Source of the DNA: Blumeriella jaapii
Taxonomy: Eukaryota > Ascomycota > Leotiomycetes > Helotiales > Drepanopezizaceae
DNA: 64,000 nt
Assembly: GCA_009599575.1 (NCBI GenBank)
Contig: VWND01000024.1
Location: 186,001-250,000 of the forward strand
Direction: 5' to 3'
Position numbers and translations under genes: made by a program
Notes under the pieces: generated by a model
What the model was told of the DNA's origin: nothing
Databases searched by the model: none
Seen by the model: the letters and a program-made list of their open reading frames with translations, nothing else
Shown: positions 22,171-33,300 of the stretch, one piece after another
How positions within the stretch are numbered: the first letter of the stretch is position 1
How the letters are laid out: every line of letters begins with the position of its first letter

Positions 22171-24830
22171 ATAATATATTTAAATTACGAATATTTTTTT
22201 TCTGTTAAGAAAAGTCGTTATTTGGGTTTTGTAGTTTAAGCCGTTGTATATATCGTATCGTATCGTAGTAATCGAATTAAATACGTTCGAAAAAGTAAAA
22301 TCCAGAACGTATTTTTTGTTATAAATAGATTCGCTAACGGCGCCGATAAAATTTATATTCGAAATAGCAATTTAATTCGCGAAGTGTTTTTTATTTTTTA
22401 TTATATTCGATCCGGGTTTAAAAGTGTCGTATCGGATATTAAAATCGCCGTTTATTATACAATTGAAAAATAGTTCGAAATATATTACGTAGTTTAATAT
22501 TTATTAAATATGGCTTTATTTATATATATTGAAAATAAAATATATGTTTACGTTTAGTTAAAGCAGGTTTTTGTTGTTAATTAATCGTTGTTATTATAAA
22601 TTAAGCTTTGCGCTTTTTCGAACGTAAATTAGTATTTTAAAGCGTATTCGTTCGAAGATTTCCTTTTCGGTTTCGTTTTATAAATCGATCGGTGTATATA
22701 AATCGTATAACGGATGGTTTTATATTTTGATTTCCGAAGCGCTTTAAGGTTTTTATACGTAAATTACGTTTATGCGTTTTGTATTATATAAATGCAAAAG
22801 CGTGATATACTTCGGTTGTTTTTTTTAAACGTTTGTTTAATAAATATTAAGATTTGTTTTGGGTTTTCGATTGCGGAATTTTTCGCGTTGTTTATAAAAA
22901 TGTTTTATTATTAAAAAGTAAAAGTATTAGTATCGATATTTATTTTTTTTGATTTGTTTGCGAAAATTTAAAACTTATTTTATAATTAATTCGATAAAAA
23001 CGGATGGGTTGCTTTTAATAAAATAAAAAAAAAGCGTGTTTTGCGAAAAAGCTACGAAAGCCGTATCGTCGAAAATCGAATATACTTTTCGGCCGAAATG
23101 TTAAATATTCAGCGATTATTTTAAAACTAAGTTCCGGATTAAACGGCCCGAAAAAGTTACGTTTAGTATTATAGCCGCGGCGGAAATAGTATTTAAAAAC
23201 GCGGTGGTTTTTTGCTCGTATGCCGTTACGACGTTTTCGCGTTTTTTTTTTCGGCCCGCGTTATTGGAAACCGGATTATTATTATTTGAAAAAGTAAAAG
23301 CTTTAGTAATAAAAATAACCGCGACCGAATAAGCCGTTTTTTCCAATCGCCGAACAGCTTTTAGTTTTTTTTTAATTAATCGTATTATTTTATTATTTAC
23401 GCGGCGAAAAGCCGCAAAGCAGCGTAAATAATCCGCAGCGTATAATTTATAGCAGTTCGCATATTATAAAGCTGCTTTGTAATTAAAACTAGTCGGGCTA
23501 TCGTAGTTTTGTATTCGATTATTATAATAATTGCAGCGAGCGTATCGAATACAAATTAATAAATTGCAAAAGCTTTGGTATTTAAAATCGTGGCGAAATA
23601 TAGCCGGTTTTTTATCGATAAGCTTAGTTTAGACGCTGATTTCGAAAAATAAAACTTTTAATTAGCTGTAAAAAAAAAATAATCCAAATTTGTTTATTTA
23701 TAATTAAATTCGCTTCGTATCGAAAAAAGCGCGTATTAATCGGTTTAATTTTGATTTAAGTAAAAATCTCGTTTTTTATATGTTTTAAATAATAGAAAAC
23801 GTCGCCGAATAGTTTCGGAACCGTAGCTGAAACGTTTTATACCGCGTAATTATATTATTTTTTCGAAATGCGTACGGCGATGGCCCCGAGTATTTTGCGA
23901 AGGATTTCGACGTTTTTTTAAATAATAAAAAAGTTTTTGGTTTTTAAATTAATTAAATAAAAAAGTCAGCTTGTTTTCGTAAGCGTCAGGTTTTTAATCG
24001 CGTTTTTCGTTAGGCCCGGTATAAATTTCGCGATTTTTTATTTAAAAACGAAAATATTAAATTTATTTAGCAAAATGTTTTTCGCCGACGTAATTAAAAA
24101 GCGATAGTTTTATCGAATTTTTGCTAATTGATTTTCGGTGAACGAATTTAAAAAAACGCGTAAAATTTCGCTGATAAACAAACGCGTTTATTATTATAGC
24201 TTTTTAGCGGTAATCGATTTTAATTTTTCGGAGTTTATTAAGGTTTTTGAGATTTTTCGTAAAACTCGGTTTGCTTAAATAATTGATTTAGCAAAAAAAA
24301 AAAGAAAATTAATGCTGTTTAGCGAAGCGGCGAAGAAAATGATAAAAGCGCGGGTTTGCAAAAAGAAAATAAAGTTTTTTGCAAGCTTTTCGGCGTATTA
24401 TCGCGCTTCGGGCTTTTTTTGCTAGTTTACGACGCTGTCGGCAGCGGTTGCGAATTATATTTATATTTTACGGCGTATTTGAAATTATCGGTTTGTTTTA
24501 TCGAGCTGATTAATAATGGCCGACGTTGTAATAATAAATGTTCGCGCTTCGTGTTTTAAAGCGAAAAAAAAAGGGGCGAATATTAAAAAAACATTCGCTT
24601 GTTTTTTTTTTTTAAAATGCAAGTTCTGTTGGAACGGTAAAGTTGCGTTTATAAAACGAATGTATAATTCGTCGTGGTCGTAATCGTAATCGTGGTCGTC
24701 GAACGACCGAAAAAAAATGAAAAAAATTATTTCGCGAGCTGCACGGCGAACGCGACGAGTTTTTCGAACTGATTTTTCGAAATTCGGAAAAAGACGAGTC
24801 TTTCGAATCGAATGCAATAAATTTAATGAT
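22171..24830 (-). mobile_element. RIP-damaged LINE-type retrotransposon, 5' part
   Basis: Reading the - strand from about 24,830 down, an ORF1-like region (to about 22,900) is followed by an apurinic-type endonuclease region. The RT that should follow is missing because copy B's LTR begins at 22,170. The ORF1 part has only short open pieces (for example 110 codons at 24,485-24,817 and 76 at 23,116-23,346), and I cannot recognise its domains. Composition and RIP stops match the rest of the block. The 5' end is approximate and adjoins a microsatellite. Confidence 0.65.
22180..22870 (-). pseudogene. LINE endonuclease (APE-type) remnant
   Basis: On the - strand the frame contains NVIYV followed by an altered Q-(K/E)-PW block near 22,765, then NHPLYDLYTPID, ILIYVRK, GDFNIRYDTFKPG near 22,420 and VLDFTFSN near 22,300. 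The order matches the endonuclease of fungal LINEs (QEPW, YTPID, YVRK, GDFN-H-F-PG, DLTFSN). GDFN is the conserved catalytic Asp/Asn motif. Stops replace Trp/Gln codons in several places, so the frame is dead. This domain nicks target DNA in active elements. Confidence 0.7.
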
Positions 24831-24877
24831 TGATTTTTGCGAATAAAAAATAGAATCCGTGTATATTATGAAGGATG

Positions 24878-25115
<238 letters not shown>

Positions 25116-25175
25116 AATACATTCATATATTCATACATTCATACATTCATACATTCATACATTCATACATTCATA
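25116..25175. repeat. Octamer tandem repeat (ATTCATAC)n
   Basis: About seven copies of an ATTCATAC unit directly follow the hexamer array. Confidence 0.85.
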
Positions 25176-25204
25176 AATACACAATCACAACCCCAAAAGC
25201 TCCA

Positions 25205-26200
25205 CGATAAATGATACATATGAAAAAGTAGCGAGATCTCGGGACTGGGACTGGGACTGGGACTGGCAGAAGGGAGGTTTGTTTCTGCATAGGAGGGAGC
25301 TGGATGAGCGGGGTGAGCTGGGTGAGGGGGGGAATGTGGATGTTGCTTGGTGGATTGGTTTGTGAGGCGTGAGTAAGGCGTGAGTAAGGCGTGAGTGAGG
25401 CGTGAGTGAGGCGTGTGTGAAAGGGGGAGGATGGAGGGAGAATAAATGAGATGGGGAGGATAGGCAATGGATGAGTGAGAGGGGAAGGATAAGGGCAGGA
25501 TGAAAGGAGGATGAGAGGAGGAGGATAGGGAGAGAATAAGGAAGATGGGGAGGATGGGAAGAGGATGGGAAGAGGATGGGAAGAGGATGGGAAGAGGATG
25601 GGGAGAGAATGGGGAGAATGGGGAAAAAAGGGAGGGAGAAGGGAAAGGAGGATGCAAAAAGCTGATTTCATCGTGTGTTGTGTGTTCGAGGTGGTGGGTA
25701 GCTGTGGGGAGATTGAGGGAGCGGGTTTTGGGCCAGGATTTAGGTTTTTTGGAGGGATTGTGGGTTTGTAGGTTTGTAGGTGTAGATGTGTAGGTGTAGG
25801 TATATGTAAATATGTAAATTTGTATATACGTATATGTATGCGTGTGTGAAAGTATGCGCGTAGTGGGACTTTTGTTGGTTGGGATGTGGATGGTGATAGA
25901 AGAAGGGAGGGAGGAAGGGATTTATTGAAAGGAAAGAAGAAGAAAAGGGGGCAAGGTGGTAGGTGGTAGGAAGATGGGGTTGTGTATTTGATAATTGATG
26001 ATGGTGGTGGTGGTGATGGTGGTGGTGGTGGTGGTGAAAATGGCAGTGAGAAGTGGCAGTGAGAAATGGCAGGGAGAAATGGCAGGGAGAAGTGGCAGTG
26101 AGAAGTGGCAATGAGAAGTGGCAGTGAGAAATGGCAGTGAGAAATGGCAGTGAGAAGTGGCAATGAGAAATGGCAATACATATTACAATGACAGCAAGCA
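25205..26200. repeat. Purine-rich minisatellite region
   Basis: One kilobase of strongly G/A-biased + strand holds several short tandem arrays: GTGAG(T/G)(A/G)AGGC near 25,362-25,415, the 12-mer GGATGGGAAGAG at about 25,552-25,600, GGT triplets at 26,000-26,035, and GAGAA(R)TGGCAGT 12-mers at 26,036-26,175. The 352-codon - strand frame across it is Pro/Ser/His low complexity and is not called as a gene. Confidence 0.85.
25241..25263 (+). repeat. Canonical G-quadruplex motif (GGGACT repeats)
   Basis: Four GGG runs are separated by ACT (GGG at 25,241, 25,247, 25,253 and 25,259), which satisfies the standard intramolecular G4 pattern on the + strand. Confidence 0.8.
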
Positions 26201-26439
26201 AGGTTTTGTGTTTGGCATTGGGGTTGCAAAAAGAAGTAAAACTAATTTCATTACTGAATGCTACAACGTAAAGTATTTATGGCTTGAGAGTTGAAAAAAG
26301 AAAGATAAAAGAATAAAAAAAGGAAATTTTTGGTAAGCAGAAACGCTTCTGACGATTTTTAATGCTCAGTAATAGCGGGTTGGAATTCTTTCGGACAACG
26401 AAAACCATTAGCCTCTCCTTTTCTGCCGCCCAGGGCTAG

Positions 26440-26615
26440 AGGTCAAAAGAAAGGCTCCTGTTGACACGGAATTTATATACACACGAAATGGGCGCAAGGG
26501 ATTTTTGCCCCCCTCCCTTCCCCTTTTGTTCCTTGCAATTAAGCGATAAAAATGGCAGTAATACTAACAGTGACAGCAAAAGTTTCCGATTGATATTTGA
26601 AAGAAATGTATAATG
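26440..26615 (+). repeat. Decayed dispersed repeat unit 1
   Basis: It contains GACACGGAATTTATATACACACGAAATGGG, then a C-rich tract and AATTAAGCGATAAAAATGGCAG...TTTCCGATTGATATTTGA. The same order is seen near 28,190-28,340. No coding potential was seen. A poorer copy may lie at 26,720-26,860 (ACGTTCGGTCTGATACAGGAAATTTATGC). Confidence 0.5.
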
Positions 26616-26941
26616 CTACTGCTAAATTCTATGCCGCAATACCTTCACATTCCAAAAGGTCATATATCAATCGCTTACTTCTAAAGAATCCAACACCAAC
26701 TGGTAGCTGGGGATGCTTTCGTGGAAGGAAAACGGTCAGCCCCTGCCTTTTTACCTTTCACTTTTTGCTGTTAAAAAGAAAGAAAACGTTCGGTCTGATA
26801 CAGGAAATTTATGCATCTTAAAAAGTAGGGCGCTTCTGCTCCTTTTTCCTTTTACATGAGTGTTACAGAAAGTACTACAGGAGGTAGCACGAGTAATGGA
26901 GGTTGATAAAAGCACAGTGATGACGAGAGGAGGATGATAAT

Positions 26942-26955
26942 GATATTATTTAACG

Positions 26956-26986
<31 letters not shown>

Positions 26987-27003
26987 ATTATTTAACGTCT
27001 GGA
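26942..27003. repeat. 20-bp direct repeat around a GAT triplet run
   Basis: GATATTATTTAACGTCTGGA occurs at 26,942-26,961 and again at 26,984-27,003, with a run of GAT triplets between the copies. Confidence 0.85.
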
Positions 27004-27702
27004 GGGGGCATCGAAACTGCGCAACCTCAAGCCTCCCCAGGGCATTGGAGACGTGCTAAGCTGGGGATTTTTACATACAAGAGACTGATGACGAGAAGAG
27101 AATATTCATCAAGGCCATTGTCCGTATCTGAAGGCTCGCGCCTTCCATAACATTAGACTACCATCATACCTAAATCATCTGCTCTTAAGGCACAAAGAAT
27201 AAAAGATCTCTTACTACAACCATCTTTCGTAACAATGGTAGCAATTGCCAAATCAAGCCTCCTGATTTGGCTTTGCGCGGTCTCAAAGCCTCGGGACCCA
27301 TCAAAACGTCAATCTGCGGAAAAGCAGACTATAACGACCGAACTACCAAAAGCCTTCATTACACTTGCTCATTGGCTTTTGGCTTTCAAACACTCCCACC
27401 CACGATACGCCGATCAAACAGTGGTGGTTGACGATATCATCGACAAAGTCACAAGCGGAAATCCAAAACCTCCCCAACGTCAAATCGCCACCGCTCAGCT
27501 TCAGGGATTCTTCTGAAATAATAAACAAGAAATCAGAAATAACAACAACTTGAAGAACGATAGCATGATTTTGCCCTTTGGTTTAATCAGCTAAGATATA
27601 ACTTTACTACGAACTTGCAATTCAATCAATAACCTAGAAGTTAAGAAGTTGGAAAACAAAAAAAAAGGGAAATGAAAAATCAATTACGTCCGAACAATTT
27701 AA

Positions 27703-27900
27703 GAACAATTTATGGCTAGGATTGCTTTCACGGGAGCAAAGCAGCCAGATTCTGCCTTTCGACTTCACTTGTTCGTGTTAAAAAGAAAAGAACGGACAAA
27801 ACGTTCGGTCTGACGGGAATATATACACTCACAAAGGTGGGGGCAAAACAGAAGGGCTTCGGTTCATCTCCCTTTTCTTTCCACACGAACAGGCAAGGAG
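27703..27900 (+). repeat. Decayed dispersed repeat unit 2
   Basis: It contains ACAATTTATGGCTAGGATTGC, then GTTCGTGTTAAAAAGAAAAGAACG, GACGGGAATATATACACTCAC and TCCCTTTTCTTTCCACACGAACAGGCAA. Unit 3 aligns over nearly its whole length. Confidence 0.6.
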
Positions 27901-28082
27901 AAATAAACAACAATATTTAAAATGAAAGCAAAATCTTGCATTTATAATTAACAAATTAAAATTTGATTTCACCTTCAACTATTTCATCGCAAATTTATAA
28001 ATATTTTAGAAATTAAAGGGTTGGAAGAAAGGAAAAAAAAGGGAAGGAGATAGCGATCAATAACCAACGCCTGGACGATTTC

Positions 28083-28345
28083 ACAACAACTTATGGCTAG
28101 AAATGCGTTCGCAGCAGGAAAGCGGCCAGCTTCTGTATATCGACTTCCTATCTTTTTGTGTTATGGAGAAAAGAAAATGTTGGGTGTGAGACGGGAACAT
28201 ATATACTCAAAAGGGTGAGGCTTGGGGAAAGTCTTTCCGCCCCCACCACCCTTTCCTTTCCAAGCAAACCAGCAATTAAAACGGTAATAACGTAAATTTT
28301 GACAGCGAAGTTTTCGGTTTGATATTGATAAGAAAAAATCATAAT
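28083..28345 (+). repeat. Decayed dispersed repeat unit 3
   Basis: It contains ACAACTTATGGCTAGAAATGC, TTTGTGTTATGGAGAAAAG, GACGGGAACATATATACTCA and CCCTTTCCTTTCCAAGCAAACCAGCAA. It shares its first half with unit 2 and its last part (TTTTCGGTTTGATATTGA) with unit 1. Confidence 0.6.
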
Positions 28346-28489
28346 ATATCGCAATGTTATTTACATGTGAAAATCGGGAACAAAAAGGGGTGGAAGGGGG
28401 AATGTAAGAAGGATCAAATCTCTGGAAAATTTTGTCTTTTCGGTATAAACTGATGCTTAGAACTGTATGATCTTTTGTGAGAGGAAACA

Positions 28490-28600
28490 CGTCCCTTAGA
28501 CGTATGTAAAAAAAAAATGAAAACGCTTGTTTTGACACGAGGCTTATATACACAAGAGAATGGGGCAGAGGTAGGCGGTGAATCGTGAAGAAGTGAATCG
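28490..28600 (+). repeat. Decayed dispersed repeat unit 4
   Basis: A partial unit around GACACGAGGCTTATATACACAAGAGAATGGGG, matching the TATATA core of unit 1. Confidence 0.45.
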
Positions 28601-30323
28601 GGAAGTGAGAGCGAGCTTCTGCTTTAGGGTAACTAAGAAAGGCACTTGCCAATTAGGAAGCGCTTAGAATAGAAGGTGAATGGGTGGGTAGGCTGTATAA
28701 ATGCTGAATATAAAGCTACGTCTTGCCAGACTGTTACATAATTACAGATATGCATAAAGCATCCTTAGATATACAGGAATAAATAAGATGACGACACGAC
28801 CACATCCATACTATATAAACAGCCCTTAAGGCACGAAGAATGGAACATCGTTGACTTTCCCACTTTCTGTTACACAGACCTACGTTTTTTGTGTTTGGAA
28901 ATTTATTTTCCCAGATAGATCCATACCCACCGAGATTGTTACTGCTGTCATCGAGGATTGAATTACCACGGTACCAAGGGACTAAGTAGGGAAAAACGCG
29001 ATTAGGACGAAATGGCCGGTTGAAAGTTTTTAACGACAGTTACCTCCCCGCCCCCAGCCCGCGAGAACAAAATAGAGGTGTAAAGACAGATTCATCGATC
29101 GATCGGAATTAAACGGCGAGGAAATGAATCGTTATGAGCAGTGCCCGAGAGCTATTCTCTTCGGGGTGGAGTGAGTGCAGCGTGATCGCGAGTACGTGCC
29201 AGTGTAAAAAAAAAACTGTTGGATATTCTACGCAAATGGACATTCGAATAGCTCACCACACGTTATATAAGCTCCTTTCCAGCGGGGAGGAGCAAGCTCT
29301 TCGGCTGAGATAGCCTGTTTCAAGCAAGTGAACGCATGTGTGATAACAACGCTACGGATGGTATGCCTACACCTCCGAGCCAGACAGACGTTTGAATAAG
29401 CGGCACGTGGTGTAGTTTTTAAGAGCGAGAAAAAGGCTGCTGGTGCGACTATGGACGCTTTCCCATGTACTATAAATTCCTTCTAAATGCTCTCCAAATA
29501 GAAATTGTTCAGGATGCAGATTTTCCTGGAACCCCCCGCCTATCCAGCCGGGAGTCAGAGCTGCAGGCGATAAAATGGACCTTCAAACTAGGACGATAGC
29601 TATCAGTACAAGCAGTACGTAGCGTGGACTGCTCCCCCGGTGGAAAGTTCAGCTCGCTACACGGGGCCGCGATTTGGCTGTAACAAAACTCATATAACAA
29701 CCAAAAACCTGGCATCGTTATTTTGTACTGTCACCACATGACGATCTGGCCCTCTGACAGCAGGAAACAGATTGACAACAAAATGCTCAACCAAAACAAC
29801 ACTCACGCAGCGAGATTTTCATCGGTGCATTTCTATGGAGGAAAAGAATATGTCTAGAGCTCGCATGAAAAAGGAAAGGGAATGGAAGGAGGTCCGTGCA
29901 ATGTAAACAGACAGACTTAAGCGAGCTGGCTTGCGCTGCGCACAGCACACACAGCATTCATTTCCTGGGGATAATACCAAGGAATCGACCACGTTTGAAA
30001 TCGAGCTATCGAAAAGAACTGCTTTGGAGGTACTTAAACACGCAAAGAGTATTTTCACCGAGATCTAGGAATAACACGCGAGGGAAGTGCACCACGCTTA
30101 CAGAACCTAGGTAAGCAGACATAAAATAGACACTTTCCACGCGAAAGATGGAAAATGAGCATTCAAATGAACGTTTCTGCATTTACATTAAACACTTTTC
30201 CCAGACCTGCTTTTCAAATGCCAGCAATGCACCCAGCACCCACAAACACCAACCCTTCAAACACCACACAATGCAAATCTTTCTCCTCCCTCCCCCGTCC
30301 CCCCCACACGTACTTGAGCTCAT
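28600..30323. other. Intergenic region, no supported gene
   Basis: I found no frame with recognisable similarity or plausible splicing. Short frames (60-79 codons) are unremarkable. CTTAAGGCACGAAGAATGGAAC at about 28,827 repeats CTTAAGGCACAAAGAATAAAA at about 27,184, a trace of the dispersed repeats. The right end should contain the MDN1 3' flank. Confidence 0.5.
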
Positions 30324-33300
30324 CTAGCTAGCATCAACCACCTCCCCAAACCAGCTCCTCAACACACCAGCCAGTACCCCGGGCAACTCCCTCACATCCC
30401 CCACCACCAGGAAGTACCTAAACGGAAACGTCTCAATGTATCTCTCCATCTCGACCCGGCCATCCTTGAACGTCGCCTGCCGGATATCGAGGATGCTCTC
30501 GCCCTTCGCCTTGGTGCGCACGTCATCGACAATAACAAAGACCATCATGATGCGCTCCTCGAGCGCCGTGCGCAGGAGCCGGCGGATCGTGTCATGCTCC
30601 GAGGAGTTGCACACGCCGTCCGAGACGATGAGTTGAATCTGCCACAGATCCGCCGGGGAGGCGGACGCCTTCTGGCGCGCGGCACGGAAGAGGTTGATGG
30701 ATTCTCGCACGAGAGAGGTGACGTCTGTGCGGTCCTGCGAGAACGAGAACTGGGAGAGGAGGTTTGGTCCCGCATCGGCGCTGAAAGGAGTCTCGAAGTC
30801 GTGCGCCACCTTGACGCTCTCTCCGAACCCCACCACGGATATCTGCCCGACTTCGAGCATGCTCAAGCTCTTGCTCACCATCACCAGCGTCTCGAGTGCG
30901 AGAGCGCCACTGCCGGATTCGCCCATGGACTTGGAGTCATCAACGGCGAGCATGATCTGATATGAGCGTTTCGAGGGCACGGAGCGACGCATCCAGATCT
31001 TGTCGCGCTTGTACTGGGATGCAATGTACGGGATGATGCGTTTGATGTTCAATCGCTTGCCGGTGCGAAAGTCGCCGCGCATCTTGGTCGCGAGGGTAGG
31101 GGCAAGGATTAGGCGGAGTTGTTCAGTCAGTGAGAGAGAAAGGTCCCGGGTTAGACCTTCGTAATGCATCCATTGGGCACGGGCGTCCTGGGCCGGAGTC
31201 AGAGCCATGGAGGGGTCGAGATGGATGCTCTCAAGCTCGCGGTCGACTTCTTCGACGTCTTCTTCTACGTCCTGGACCTGAGCCGAGGAGTCGAGGACTG
31301 CGTCAAGATCGGGGTTGGATTGTTTGATCATGGCCCCAGCACGGCCTTCATAGGCGTCGGTTTGCTCCTGGTCCTTCAGTGTTGAGAGATCCTCGACCTC
31401 CATGATATCGTGTTCGATGTCATCCGCTTGCACCTCGTCGGGCTGGAACTCTTCTGGAAGATCCTTGCTTTCCTCATCGACTGCCATGCTCTCATCCAGC
31501 GCCTTCGCCTGGTCTTCCGTAGCTGTGCCAAGCGCTTGCGCATCGGTTTCCGCGTTCTCGTCCTGCAGATGCTGAAATTCGGATGTTTCGTTGTCGAGAT
31601 CCATAGCTTCATCTTTGCCTCGCTCTTGATCGTTACTGTCTTCGGGATTGCGGATCTTGGACTGCTGTCTGTGCCATCTCTCAAGAGCGTCGCCCAGCTT
31701 CTTGAAAGGTTGGGCGGAGGCAGTATCTTCTGTCTCGTCGCGGGAGTCTTGAGGAGCGTCGCCGTTGGCTTGTCGACCCTTTTCGCCGTCTTCTGCCGCT
31801 GCGTCTTTCTGTGCGGAGGAATCGCCGCCTCTGCCACCGTCCTCGCGCTGGGCTTTGCTTTGCGACTCGGTCTTGTCGTCTGGCGTGTTTTCGTCCTGGT
31901 CTTCGCCTATTCCTTGTACGTCGCTGGGAACGGCATTGTCGGTATCAGCGTTTGCGTCGTCGTCTCGGTCGCGCAAGAGACCTTCTTGTTCTTCAGGTTC
32001 TACCCCGGACTCTTCTTCGGCCTCCTCGCCGGCCTCCTCGGTCTTCTTGCCCGCGTCATTGGACTCCTCGTCAAGATCCACGATATCAATCTCATCGTCG
32101 ATTTGCTGTTCCTCCTGGGCATCAGCATTCTCCGCGCCCTCTTCCTCCTTCCCATCATTCTGCGCCTCGTCATCTTCCTCTTGACCTTCAACATCAGACA
32201 AGTCCCCTACATCGTCTTCATCTTCTTTGTCACTTCCCTCCTGCCCGTCTAGGTCCATATCATCCGGCAAATCCAATGCTTCGCCCTCGGCAGCATGAGG
32301 ATCGTGCTTCTCCACATCGTCCTGTTGCTGGACATCTTCTCCCTGCTCAGCACCCTCCATCTCCTCCTCCTCCTCCTCATCCGCCTCCCCTTCATCACCC
32401 TCTGGCTGTTTTGCCTGATTCTCCTTCCCACTCTCTTCCGCCGCAACCTGCTCATCCTTCTTTTGATCTCCCTTCGCCTCGTCGCCCTCTTGCTCTTTAT
32501 CACTCTCCTCTCCACCTCCATCCCACATCTTCTCATCGACAGCATTGGCATCTAAGTCATTCACATCCCCAGCTTCCTCGTCCATCTCATCTCCACTCTC
32601 CTTTTCCTCGTCATCACCGTCTTCTTTTTCCTCCGCATCCCCCATCTCGCCTTCCATCTCGCCGTCCGCCATGTCGACCGCGTCCTGCTCGTCTTCGATA
32701 TCAGCCTTTTCTTGATTAGGCTCCTGGGCTAGCTCGTCGAGATTTTCGTCATCCTGAATGTCTTTGCTGATGTCTTCAGCACCCTCACCCTCGCCGAGTC
32801 CGGTGCCGCCTTCGAGTTTCTCGGTCTGGCCATCTTGCGCGGCGGACTTCTCGGCAGGGGTACAGAAGCCGGAGGTAGCGATTTGGGCGAAGGTCTTGGC
32901 GAGTACATAGGAAGTCTTGCAGGTAGCGCGGTGGAGATGCGCGTAGCGAGCGACGCTCTCTTTTAGAATGTTGAGGTATTGTTGGAGGATCGGAAGGGCC
33001 ACGGAAAAAACTGCGCTGGCTGATTTGCTGGTATTGTCATCTTCAAGATTAACGAGACGGAGGACCTCGAAAGCTTCATCAAGCTGATCAGAAACGTGTT
33101 CGCTGTGAAGTGCTTTGATGGCCGACAAAAGACAGGAATCGTTCTTGATAAGCCAGGTTTGGTCGTCGCTAGAAGTCGGGAGCTCCGAAACGACTTTCTT
33201 GAACTTCTCGATCGCAACCAGCACAGTATCGCAGACCGTAGAAAGCTTCTGGTCAAGATCTGAAATCGTCCGTTGCTCATGCGCTTTTTCCTGAGCCGAA

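Noticed and set aside
25171..26229. 352-codon open frame on the - strand, plus several overlapping frames of 68-164 codons
   Set aside because: It lies entirely in purine-rich minisatellites. The translation is Pro/Ser/His/Leu low complexity, with repeats of the underlying 12-mers in every frame.
27235..27516. 93-codon + strand open frame
   Set aside because: No similarity, signal or splice context was recognised, and it lies among decayed non-coding repeats.
31410..32719. 280- and 302-codon open frames on the + strand
   Set aside because: They are antisense shadows of the Asp/Glu-rich midasin tail, whose biased codons suppress stops on the opposite strand.
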